A stretch of DNA of 6,789 nucleotides from an uncultured Devosia sp. (GTDB lineage: Bacteria > Pseudomonadota > Alphaproteobacteria > Rhizobiales > Devosiaceae): assembly GCA_946481445.1 (NCBI GenBank), contig CAMLOA010000105.1, positions 1 through 6,789 of the forward strand, read 5' to 3'. The notes below the pieces were generated by a model, which searched no databases, was not told the origin of the DNA, and saw nothing but the letters and a program-made list of their open reading frames with translations. This document shows positions 1 through 6,219 of this stretch, piece by piece (within the stretch, counting starts at the first letter, position 1; each line of letters starts with the position of its first letter). Made by a program: the position numbers and the translations under genes.

Positions 1-431
1 CCGATAATGTGGGCATAGACGCCCTTGGCCGGCTCCAGCCCCATCATTTCCGGACAGAAGGCCGAATTGTTGAGGATCAGCTTTTCCGGCACCCGCCCCG
101 CCTTCAGGATCTCCTGGCGGTGATAGATGTCGTAGAGAAAGGCGTTGAGCGCCTTGACCCGCTGTTCGATGCCCTTGGACAGCCGCCGCCACTCATTGGC
201 CGCGATGATGCGCGGGATGACATCGAAGGGGATCACCTTTTCGGTGCCTTCCTCCGAGCCATAGACGGCGAAGGTGATGCCCAGCTTGCGGAAGATGGCT
301 TCGGCGTCGGTCTGCATCAGCGTCAGCGCCTTGTCGGGCTGTTCGTCGAGCCATTGGGCCAGCGCCCGATAGGGTTCGCGGATCGTGCCATCCGCATTGT
401 GCATTTCGTCAAACGGCGTTTTGTCGCCCAT
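1..431 (-). CDS. Circularly permuted ATP-grasp family protein (DUF404/DUF407 type), N-terminal part
   Basis: The gene starts at the ATG at 431 and leaves the window at base 1, so only 143 residues are visible. The protein opens with MGDKTPFDEM and continues with a Y-x-x-x-x-x-W-L segment (21-28). Then come GITFAVYG (51-58), a GTEKVIPFDVIPRII block (62-76), an EQRVKALNAFLYDIYHRQEI stretch (89-108) and PEMMGLEP...GVYAHI near the cut end. This block order is typical of the N-terminus of circularly permuted ATP-grasp proteins, which are usually about 470 residues long. These are predicted ATP-dependent carboxylate-amine or peptide ligases, and their substrate is mostly unknown. In many proteobacteria they sit beside an alpha-E (DUF403) protein and a transglutaminase-like protein; any such partners would lie beyond the left edge. 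A GGAG lies 4 bases upstream of the ATG and supports the start. The family call is confident and the biochemical role is not. Confidence 0.88.
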   Translation of the reverse strand, partial: MGDKTPFDEMHNADGTIREPYRALAQWLDEQPDKALTLMQTDAEAIFRKLGITFAVYGSEEGTEKVIPFDVIPRIIAANEWRRLSKGIEQRVKALNAFLYDIYHRQEILKAGRVPEKLILNNSAFCPEMMGLEPAKGVYAHII

Positions 432-577
432 TATGCTCCGCTGGGGTGATACGGCTGTCCCATCGCCTTCACATTGCTACACATTTGCACCGGCGCGTCC
501 AGCGGGCACAAACGCAACCCCGCCCGCTTTTTGCGCCAGGGCTGTTTGCCCGTCGACCCGAGGTCGGAGGAAACGCA

Positions 578-606
578 GATGGCCACGCCGGTGGGGCGTG
601 GCCATC
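578..606 (-). terminator. Probable intrinsic terminator of the RTX gene
   Basis: A perfect 12-bp stem (578-589 paired with 595-606, core ATGGCCACGCC / GGCGTGGCCAT) closes a 5-base GGTGG loop. It lies 18 bases beyond the RTX stop codon. Read on the minus strand, the stem is followed by TGCGTTTCCTCC, which is a short, interrupted U-tract. The stem is very strong but the U-tract is poor, so termination could be partial. Its position between two minus-strand genes fits a terminator that insulates the ATP-grasp gene from RTX transcription. Confidence 0.6.
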
Positions 607-624
607 GTTCAAGTGATGCCGGGA

Positions 625-2859
625 CTAGAAGAAGTAGAAGTCGTCGGCGACCAGTTGGGTCCGCAGGACGTTGTTGAGCGTCAGGGAGTCGGTCGGGCTG
701 AAATTGAAGACGACATTGTTGCCCACCTGCGTTGCAATGCTCATGAGGTCTTCGAACGTAACCAGCGAGTCGAGGCGAAGTCCGATGACGTCACCAAGCC
801 CGGCGCCCTCCTCGAAATCCACGATCGTGTCGCGGCCGTCGAACTGCCGGAAGTGGAAGATATCGAAGCCTGTGCCCCCGAGCAGGATGTCGTTGCCGGT
901 GCCGCCATGGATGGTGTCATTGCCTGCCCCGCCACGCAGGGTGTCGACACCCCCGTCGCCCGATACCGAGTCGTTGCCCGCACCGCCATCGAGCCGGTCG
1001 TTGCCCAGTCCGCCATGCATCAGGTCGATGCCCGCGCCGCCCGTCCGCTCATTGGCCGCACCGTCGCCGCGATAGGTGGAGAATGCCAGGCGCGTGTCCA
1101 GCGCCATGTCGAGGAATTTGAGGCCTTCCACTGACGTCACGGCGTGGGTCAGCCCGGTCGCCTTGTCGAATATGGTAAAGCCGCTCGCGGTCTTGGTGAC
1201 GATGACATCGCCAGAAAAGGCACCGATCTGCAGCATGTCGTCGCCAGTGCCGCCGTTCGTGGACCCAGCCCCCAGGCCGATCTGGCGCACCAGTTCGAGC
1301 ACGAGGGCATCATTCCCGGCTCCGCCGAGCATGGTGGAGTTGAGATTGCCAAGCAAGCGATCATCACCATCTCCGCCGTTTAGGCGCGAAGCGCCAAACC
1401 CGGCATAGGACAGATTGTCGTTGCCGATGCCGCCATCAATGACGATGGTGCTGGCTGTCTGCTGGAAGTGGCGGGACACGATGATGGAGTCATCGCCCGC
1501 CCCACCCAGATATGTCGTGTTTGCGACTGCGTTAGACCAGTGGATGATATCGTTCCCGATTCCACCGTCGATGCGCGTCAGCGCGCCGTGGCCGGTGATA
1601 ATGTCATCGCCAGTGTTCAGAGCCAGGACTGTGTGTGCAGGTAGTCCTGTGGCATTGGACGCCACGACGATAAAGTCATGCCCCGTTGTCGTTGCGTTTA
1701 CTGCGGAGGTCGTTAACACCTTGAAATTGTAAGTCTTGTCATCAGCGGCGCCCGCGCCGTTTGTGAAGGTGATACGTTCGATATCCCGGGCCAGAGAAAC
1801 GTAGGGCGTACGGTCGCTGCCCTGGATGTTCTGCAGGCGCACCAGGGTGTCCGTGCCGACGTAGTTGGATCCGGCATAAAACTCCGCGCGGCCATCAAGC
1901 ACGGCGGTGTCGGTCCCGGCCCCGCCATAGAAGCGGTCGACGCCACCTCCGCCCCGAAGCATGTCGTTGCCGGCGCCGCCGCGGACATCTTCCGCCAGCA
2001 CGGTTCCGGTGCCGTTCGTGATTACGTTTCGCGCGGCCGACCAAGCGTTTCCGCGCATCGTGTAGACCGTGCCGTCGGCAGATACCACCTGTTCAACGCC
2101 TGACAGAGTTCCCAGGAAAACAGGTGTGGAGCCGCCATTGATCGTGCTGACGGAAGTGGTCGCACCATTGACAGTGAACCGCAGGCCGCCGTCGCCGGAA
2201 AAGACAACGTCCAGGCCAGTTCCGCCTTGAATGGTGTTCCGGACCGTGCCGAAGACGCCCAGGGAGGTCCGGATGATATCGTTCCCGGCGCCGGTATCGA
2301 TTGCGTTGGCCTCGGTCACGCTGGGAATTCTACCAAGTGCCGAGCTACTCTCGTCCACGACGTCGTCGCCATCGCCAGTGATGATCGTGTCCGAACCCAG
2401 TCCGCCGCTAACCCAGTCGTTCCCCGCATGGCTCACGATGCGGTCATTGCCGGCACCACCGTGGATATAGTCCGCGGCTGCAAATCCGGTGATGACGTTC
2501 GCCGCCGATGTCCCAGTCACAAACCGCGTGGCGACGCTGCCAAAATTGACTTGCTCTACCTCGTCCAGGCCGATGACCTGCCCGGTCGCCAGGTTGACGA
2601 GACCGATATAGTTGAAACCGTTCGACGGGGTAATCGCCCACTGCCCCGCAGCAACGTTGACGATGTCGGTGCCCTGGCCGGCCGATATCAGCGCATGTCC
2701 GGTCCCCACGAAAAACGTGTCGTTACCGAACCATCCCTCGGCTAGGTCCGTGCCGTTCCCCAGTCGGATAATATCATTGCCGAGCAGCCCGGTCATGAAG
2801 TCGGCAGCATTCGTGCCGATCAGCGTATCGGCGGCATCGCCCCCAAGTCTAACAACCAT
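625..2859 (-). CDS. RTX / hemolysin-type calcium-binding repeat protein, type I-secreted, no catalytic domain seen
   Basis: This 744-residue protein is built largely from glycine-aspartate nonapeptides of the form GGxGxDxLx, which bind calcium in parallel beta-rolls. Clear blocks lie at about 6-50 (degenerate), 116-168, 188-219, 292-318, 415-457, 475-519 and 605-669. The last is the most regular. After it comes FDGRDTIVDFEEGAG (673-687), a segment rich in Leu, Val and Asn, and the C-terminus LVADDFYFF. This is the usual end of RTX proteins exported by type I ABC systems. There is no N-terminal signal peptide, no cysteine at all and very few lysines, consistent with that route. Between repeat blocks are four modules running from a GxGxD motif to a VE/IE motif. 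I find no protease, lipase or other enzymatic domain and no transporter genes nearby. The start is the first ATG; an AGGGG lies about 12 bases upstream, a long spacing. Probable role: surface or extracellular calcium-stabilised protein, exact function unknown. Confidence 0.93.
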   Translation of the reverse strand: MVVRLGGDAADTLIGTNAADFMTGLLGNDIIRLGNGTDLAEGWFGNDTFFVGTGHALISAGQGTDIVNVAAGQWAITPSNGFNYIGLVNLATGQVIGLDEVEQVNFGSVATRFVTGTSAANVITGFAAADYIHGGAGNDRIVSHAGNDWVSGGLGSDTIITGDGDDVVDESSSALGRIPSVTEANAIDTGAGNDIIRTSLGVFGTVRNTIQGGTGLDVVFSGDGGLRFTVNGATTSVSTINGGSTPVFLGTLSGVEQVVSADGTVYTMRGNAWSAARNVITNGTGTVLAEDVRGGAGNDMLRGGGGVDRFYGGAGTDTAVLDGRAEFYAGSNYVGTDTLVRLQNIQGSDRTPYVSLARDIERITFTNGAGAADDKTYNFKVLTTSAVNATTTGHDFIVVASNATGLPAHTVLALNTGDDIITGHGALTRIDGGIGNDIIHWSNAVANTTYLGGAGDDSIIVSRHFQQTASTIVIDGGIGNDNLSYAGFGASRLNGGDGDDRLLGNLNSTMLGGAGNDALVLELVRQIGLGAGSTNGGTGDDMLQIGAFSGDVIVTKTASGFTIFDKATGLTHAVTSVEGLKFLDMALDTRLAFSTYRGDGAANERTGGAGIDLMHGGLGNDRLDGGAGNDSVSGDGGVDTLRGGAGNDTIHGGTGNDILLGGTGFDIFHFRQFDGRDTIVDFEEGAGLGDVIGLRLDSLVTFEDLMSIATQVGNNVVFNFSPTDSLTLNNVLRTQLVADDFYFF
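853..1047 (-). repeat. C-terminal RTX nonapeptide array (codons 605-669)
   Basis: About seven consecutive 9-residue units (27 bases each) follow one another: GGAGIDLMH, GGLGNDRLD, GGAGNDSVS, GDGGVDTLR, GGAGNDTIH, GGTGNDILL and GGTGFDIFH. At DNA level they form an imperfect 27-bp tandem repeat, seen on the plus strand as recurring CGTTGCC and CCGCC segments. This is the longest uninterrupted beta-roll in the protein, directly ahead of the presumed secretion signal. That placement is usual for RTX proteins, where calcium-driven folding outside the cell is thought to assist export. Confidence 0.9.
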
Positions 2860-2955
2860 CTAAAAACTTAGCCCCTAAAGTAAAACCGGGGAATCCAATA
2901 CTTGAATGCGGATTCAAAAATCAATATCCGAGAAATAACTTCTAAATCCGCATGT
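2860..2955. promoter_or_regulatory. AT-rich divergent regulatory region with inverted repeats
   Basis: This stretch is markedly more AT-rich than its surroundings and separates the minus-strand RTX gene from the plus-strand dehydrogenase gene. It holds TTGAAT-GCGG-ATTCAA (2902-2917), a compact inverted repeat. It also holds a longer-range 9-bp pair, ATGCGGATT (2906-2914) and AATCCGCAT (2945-2953), which shares bases with the first. Weak sigma70-like elements can be drawn on each strand. Plus: TTGAAT at 2902-2907, 17 bases, TATCCG at 2925-2930. Minus: TTGATT (complement of 2919-2924), 18 bases, TATTGG (complement of 2895-2900). The promoters match consensus poorly and are inference; the repeats are directly visible. 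Confidence 0.4.
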
Positions 2956-3033
2956 ATTCGCCGCATGCCGCGGACCGAGGCGGCCCGGCTTGCATCTCCG
3001 GCGCGTGCTGCGTAAGCCTCTTTGTGACGTCTC

Positions 3034-3040
3034 AGAGGTG
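3034..3040 (+). promoter_or_regulatory. Ribosome binding site that sets the dehydrogenase start
   Basis: AGAGGTG lies 3 bases before the ATG at 3044 (about 5 bases from the GAGG core). The same frame is open upstream to a TTG at 2990, which would add 18 residues rich in Arg and Cys that do not resemble the family. The site favours the ATG at 3044. Confidence 0.65.
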
Positions 3041-3043
3041 CCC

Positions 3044-3973
3044 ATGCCCATCGAAATCCTTCAGACCCACAAGCTGCTGGCCTCCTGCGAGGCGGCGCTG
3101 GCCGAGCGCTTCACCGTGCACAAGCTGCATGAGCAGGCCGACAGGGCGGGCTGGCTCGCCGAGAACGGGCATCGCATCCGCGCCCATGCCGGCTCGGGCG
3201 TGCAGGCCGAGCTCATGGATGCGCTGCCCAATCTCGAGATCATTGCCAGCTTCGGCGTCGGCTACGACAATATCGACGTGGCGGCCGCGCGCGCCCGCAA
3301 TATCCGCGTCACCAACACGCCCAACGTGCTCAACGATGCGGTGGCCGAACTCACCATCGGCCTCATGGTGGCGCTGGCCCGGCGCATCCCGCAGGCCGAT
3401 CAATATGTGCGCCAGGGCAGGTGGCCGGGCGGTTCCATGCCGCTCTTTTCCGAGCTGACCGGCAAGACCGTGGGCGTTCTCGGCCTCGGCCGCATCGGCA
3501 AGGAAATCGCCGTCCGCGCCCAGGCCATGAAGATGCGCGTCATCTATCATGGCCGCCGCCGCCAGCCCAACGAGCCCTATATCTTCTACGACAACCTCAC
3601 CGACATGGCCCGCGACGCGGACTGGCTGGTCATCATCGCCCCCGGCGGCAAGGGCACCGAGCGCATCGTCTCGCGCGAAGTCCTCACGGCCCTGGGGCCC
3701 AGGGGCATGCTAGTCAATGTCGCCCGCGGCACGCTGGTGGACGAGCCGGCAATGCTCGAACTGCTCCAGACTGGCGGACTGGGCGGCGCTGCCCTCGACG
3801 TGTTCGAGAACGAACCGCACGTCCCCCAGGCCTTCTTCGCCCTCGACAATGTCGTGCTCAGTCCGCACCAGGGCAGCGCCACCACGCAAACCCGCGACGC
3901 CATGGGCGCTCTGCTTGTGGCCAATCTCGACGCCCATTTCGGCGGGGAACCCCTGATCAGCGCGGTCGCGTGA
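3044..3973 (+). CDS. D-2-hydroxyacid dehydrogenase (glyoxylate/hydroxypyruvate reductase-like, probably NADP-dependent)
   Basis: This 309-residue cytosolic oxidoreductase reversibly reduces a 2-oxo acid to a D-2-hydroxy acid. It has the full family layout: an N-terminal catalytic half with SFGVGYDNID (69-78) and the TNTPNVLNDAVAELT segment (90-104), then a Rossmann domain. The dinucleotide motif is G147-L-G-R-I-G152. The second beta strand ends in YHGRRR (168-173), with arginines where NAD-specific members keep an acidic residue, which suggests NADPH preference. The catalytic residues are Arg228 in NVARGT, Glu257 in FENEP and His275 in SPHQGS. Their spacings of 29 and 18 match glycerate dehydrogenase-type enzymes. 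Glyoxylate or hydroxypyruvate is the likeliest substrate class but is not proven. The stop codon overlaps the next ATG (TGATG), so translation of the two genes is probably coupled. Confidence 0.93.
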   Translation: MPIEILQTHKLLASCEAALAERFTVHKLHEQADRAGWLAENGHRIRAHAGSGVQAELMDALPNLEIIASFGVGYDNIDVAAARARNIRVTNTPNVLNDAVAELTIGLMVALARRIPQADQYVRQGRWPGGSMPLFSELTGKTVGVLGLGRIGKEIAVRAQAMKMRVIYHGRRRQPNEPYIFYDNLTDMARDADWLVIIAPGGKGTERIVSREVLTALGPRGMLVNVARGTLVDEPAMLELLQTGGLGGAALDVFENEPHVPQAFFALDNVVLSPHQGSATTQTRDAMGALLVANLDAHFGGEPLISAVA

Positions 3974-4302
3974 TGGCCGGGCCCATGGTGCGCATTGCCG
4001 AGCTGGAGATCGTCCCCGGAAGGCTGGCCGAATATCGCGCGCTGCTGGCCGAGGAGATTGCCGCCTCGGTCGCGCGCGAGCCGGGCGTGCTGATGCTGCA
4101 TGCGGTGGCCGAACGGGACCGCCCCCATGCCATCCGCATTCTGGAAGTCTATGCCTCCCAAGCAGCTTACGAGGCCCATATCCAGACACCGCATTTCCTC
4201 AAATACAAGCTGGGCACGGCCGACATGGTGGCCTCGCTGCGCCTGGTCGACGTTGACCCCATCCTGCTGGCCGCCAAGCCTCTGCCGGACCTGGATGTGT
4301 GA
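3973..4302 (+). CDS. ABM-domain / YgiN-like putative quinol monooxygenase
   Basis: This 109-residue protein is a single antibiotic-biosynthesis-monooxygenase (ABM) domain, a small ferredoxin-like fold that normally dimerises. Visible family features are VRIAELEIVPGRLAEYRALL (6-25), the EPGVLMLHA strand (36-44), RILEVYASQAAYEAHI (55-70) and the T-P-H-F element (72-75). His69 and His74 match conserved family positions. Members range from cofactor-free quinol oxygenases (YgiN type) to proteins of unknown activity, so the enzymatic call is provisional. The ATG overlaps the dehydrogenase stop by one base and has no clear ribosome binding site, pointing to coupled translation. A second ATG at codon 5 (3985) is a possible alternative start. 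Its link to the dehydrogenase suggests a shared small-molecule pathway. Confidence 0.8.
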   Translation: MAGPMVRIAELEIVPGRLAEYRALLAEEIAASVAREPGVLMLHAVAERDRPHAIRILEVYASQAAYEAHIQTPHFLKYKLGTADMVASLRLVDVDPILLAAKPLPDLDV

Positions 4303-4305
4303 GCC

Positions 4306-5298
4306 TTGCGCATCCTTCGCATCCTGCTGGCGCTGGTGCATGTCGGGGTAGGCGGCGTCTGTTCGCTGATCGCCTTTCCCTATGTCGCCGCCTTTCTCGG
4401 CGCCGATGGCTTCTCCAATCCCACCCAGGCCCGCTTCGGGCAGGAGTTTGCGCCTAACGTCTTCCTTTACTTCCTGCCCAGCCTGATCGGCGGCATTGGC
4501 CTGTTGTTCGACGCCGTGTGGGCGCGCCGCCTGCTGCTGCTGCAGGCCGTCGCCTACCTGTTCCTTGCGCCGTTGGGGACCCTGCTGGGGCTCGCTGGCC
4601 TCGTCATCCTGCTGTTCGATCCTGCCGCCCGCTTCGGCCTGCGCGAACCGCCGCCCGGCCAGCTCAATGTGCTGCTGACCATGGCCATGGTCGGGTCGGG
4701 CATGCTGGCCGGGCTGCTCGGCCTCTTCCGCTACCATGGCGACGTGCCGCCCATGGGGCTCGATGGCCTGCTCTATCCCTCGGCGGCGCTCTTCGCTCTG
4801 GCCCTGGTCCTGTTTCTCGTCCGGGTCGTGCCGGGCTGGTCCTATGGCCGGGGCGAGTGGCGGCAGTGGGTTGGCCCCAACCGGGTCAACCCCAGCCATG
4901 CCGCTGCCCAGCGCGAGCGTATCGCCCGCCTCGCTGCCGACCCGGCCACCGCCGCCTATGCAAGGCGGATCGAGGCCGGAGAGGCCTGGAGCGACGCGCA
5001 GATCGCCTATGACCGCGACCCCACGCAGCTCGCCTCCTGCACCCACCTGCAGCCCATCGAGGCGGACCTCCGCCGCGGCGGCTACCGCATGCGGCTGGGC
5101 AACAATGCCTATGTTGAAGCCGGCTGCTTCATCGATCCGGCGGCGATACAACGGCAATACCGGCTTGCTCCGCCGGCCGAGTACATCGTCTATCCGCCCG
5201 AGCGCGACAGCGCCGATGAAACCCCGGCCGTGCGCTGCACCGAGCATGGCTTCGCCATCATCGCCAGCCGCGACCAGCGGGCACGGCGCTTTCCCTGA
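4306..5298 (+). CDS. Five-helix membrane protein with soluble C-terminal half, function unknown
   Basis: I do not recognise a characterised family for this 330-residue protein. The frame opens at a TTG (4306), three bases after the previous stop, with no strong ribosome binding site (a GGA about 10 bases upstream), so translation is probably coupled. Five hydrophobic segments lie at about 5-30, 53-71, 76-104, 120-141 and 155-173. The remaining ~155 residues are soluble and polar, with WSYGRGEWRQWVGPNRVNPS (178-197) and RLGNNAYVEAGCFIDP (263-278), and end in a basic tail. Cysteines at 245, 274 and 311 all lie in this soluble part and could pair or bind metal if it faces the periplasm. Codon usage and GC content look like the upstream genes, so it seems a real member of the cluster. 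The reading frame is supported by the coherent helix pattern; the start codon is the least certain part. Confidence 0.7.
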   Translation: MRILRILLALVHVGVGGVCSLIAFPYVAAFLGADGFSNPTQARFGQEFAPNVFLYFLPSLIGGIGLLFDAVWARRLLLLQAVAYLFLAPLGTLLGLAGLVILLFDPAARFGLREPPPGQLNVLLTMAMVGSGMLAGLLGLFRYHGDVPPMGLDGLLYPSAALFALALVLFLVRVVPGWSYGRGEWRQWVGPNRVNPSHAAAQRERIARLAADPATAAYARRIEAGEAWSDAQIAYDRDPTQLASCTHLQPIEADLRRGGYRMRLGNNAYVEAGCFIDPAAIQRQYRLAPPAEYIVYPPERDSADETPAVRCTEHGFAIIASRDQRARRFP

Positions 5299-5299
5299 G

Positions 5300-5635
5300 C
5301 TATTCCAGGTCCTCCTGCACCATGGTGCCGGCCGCATGCACGCAGAAGATCACCAGCCGCCCCTCGCCGATATTGGTGAACTTGTGCGTCACCCCGCCCG
5401 GCACGACGGCAATGTCGCCCGGCCCCACCTCGATCGTCTCGTCGCCGGCTACCAGCCGCGCCCGGCCCGATTGCACGAACCAGGTCTCGGGGTAGGGGTG
5501 GATATGCAGGCCCGGTCCCTGGCCCGGCTCGTTGTCGACGGCAAAGAACGAGATGTCGGTGCCAAACGCCGCGCCCTCGAAGCGGACAGTACGGCTCTTG
5601 CTGGGTGGACGATCGGCGGCGCGCAGCACATGCAT
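5300..5635 (-). CDS. Small single-domain cupin protein
   Basis: This 111-residue protein has both cupin motifs intact. Motif 1 runs GLHIHPYPETWFVQSG (42-57), giving His44, His46 and Glu50. Motif 2 runs GDIAVVPGGVTHKFTN (73-88), giving His84. These are the usual three-His-one-Glu ligands for a divalent metal, so the metal site should be functional. Single-domain cupins of this size include isomerases, dioxygenase-like enzymes and sugar or ligand-binding proteins; nothing here selects among them. The frame continues upstream to an ATG at 5680, but AAGGAG sits 8 bases before the ATG at 5635, which I take as the start. It lies 63 bases downstream of the GNAT gene on the same strand and is probably co-transcribed with it. 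Its stop codon faces that of the membrane-protein gene with one base between them. Confidence 0.88.
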   Translation of the reverse strand: MHVLRAADRPPSKSRTVRFEGAAFGTDISFFAVDNEPGQGPGLHIHPYPETWFVQSGRARLVAGDETIEVGPGDIAVVPGGVTHKFTNIGEGRLVIFCVHAAGTMVQEDLE

Positions 5636-5643
5636 GGCGTGGT

Positions 5644-5649
5644 CTCCTT
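5644..5649 (-). promoter_or_regulatory. Ribosome binding site that sets the cupin start
   Basis: On the minus strand AAGGAG lies 8 bases before the ATG at 5635. It is the best Shine-Dalgarno match in the window and argues against the upstream ATG at 5680, which would add a 15-residue extension unlike a cupin N-terminus. Confidence 0.75.
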
Positions 5650-5698
5650 GTGTTTCTCTGCTGGCGACGAACGGCGTCATCGCGGAACGACACGCGGC

Positions 5699-6160
5699 TC
5701 ACGTGGGCCTGGCATAGATGCGGTGGGTCTCTCCGCTCACCTGCGTGGTCTCCACCAGCCGCCACCCCGCCTGCACGAACAGGGCGTCGGCATGAGCCGT
5801 CAGCGCGAAGAGCCGCCCATGTCCCAGCCGCCGCGCCTCCGCCAGGGCCCGCTGCAGCAGGGCCCTGGCCACGCCGCGCCGCCGGAAGGCCGGGTCGACC
5901 AGCAGGCCGCCCAGCCACGGCGACCGTTCGGTCACCAGTCCGCCCGAACTGGCTGTCAGGGCGCAGGTGCCCGCCAGCGCCCCCTCGGCATAGGCGACTA
6001 TGCCCAGTGGCAGCCGGTCGCGCTGGCACCGTTCGCTCAGGTCCGCCCGTGCCGATGCGCCGTGCGGATTGTACCAGCCGGACCATTCGCGCTCCATCAG
6101 CGCGCTCAGCGGCGTGATCGCATCGTCGGCCTCGACCAGAAGCATGGTCGTCACAGTCAT
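5699..6160 (-). CDS. GNAT-family N-acetyltransferase
   Basis: This 153-residue protein moves an acetyl group from acetyl-CoA to an amine; the substrate is unknown. Strand beta-4 and motif A are clear: WLGGLLVDPAFRRRGVARAL (82-101), with the pyrophosphate-binding R93-R-R-G96-V-A98 loop followed by the helix LLQRALAEARRLG. Motif B is represented by LFALTAHADALFVQAGWRLV (117-136), the usual ending in which a residue helix precedes a G-W/F turn. The N-terminus (WSGWYNPHG, 26-34) probably forms the substrate side. The frame extends 11 codons further to an ATG at 6193. I prefer the ATG at 6160 because GGAAG lies 4 bases and AGGAG about 11 bases before it. It heads a short minus-strand unit with the cupin and is divergent from the alpha-glucosidase gene across 106 bases. 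Confidence 0.88.
   Translation of the reverse strand: MTVTTMLLVEADDAITPLSALMEREWSGWYNPHGASARADLSERCQRDRLPLGIVAYAEGALAGTCALTASSGGLVTERSPWLGGLLVDPAFRRRGVARALLQRALAEARRLGHGRLFALTAHADALFVQAGWRLVETTQVSGETHRIYARPT
5841..5869. repeat. Perfect inverted repeat inside the GNAT gene
   Basis: GCCAGGGCCC (5841-5850) and GGGCCCTGGC (5860-5869) form a 10-bp perfect stem around the 9-base loop GCTGCAGCA. It falls in the codons for A-R-A-L-L-Q-R-A-L-A, where a repeated R-A-L sequence and GC-rich codons can create the symmetry by chance. No U-tract follows on either strand, so it is not a terminator. Confidence 0.5.
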
Positions 6161-6219
6161 CTTTCTTCCGTCTCCTGCAAGGCCACCCTGCATCGCTTGC
6201 CGATTCCCTTGCCCGCTTC

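Noticed and set aside
501..532. Hairpin AGCGGGC / GCCCGCT followed by TTTTT on the plus strand
   Set aside because: It looks like a terminator, but the loop is 14 bases, the stem only 7 bp, and no plus-strand gene ends here. Both flanking genes are on the minus strand, where no U-tract follows.
853..1047. Regularly spaced short repeats that could be taken for a CRISPR-like array
   Set aside because: The 27-bp periodicity is the coding sequence of RTX nonapeptides in an intact frame; there are no unique spacers between identical repeats.
385..1134. A 249-residue plus-strand open frame antisense to the end of the RTX gene
   Set aside because: It is the complement of the RTX repeats, has low-complexity Val/Ala/Glu content, and lacks a recognisable domain. 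The minus-strand RTX frame fully explains the region.
2990..3043. N-terminal extension of the dehydrogenase from a TTG at 2990
   Set aside because: The added 18 residues do not resemble the family, and a good ribosome binding site precedes the ATG at 3044.
3586..5337. A 583-residue minus-strand open frame across the dehydrogenase cluster
   Set aside because: It is Gly/Gln/His/Ala-rich and without domains, as expected when high-GC genes are read on the opposite strand. The three plus-strand genes have clear motifs.
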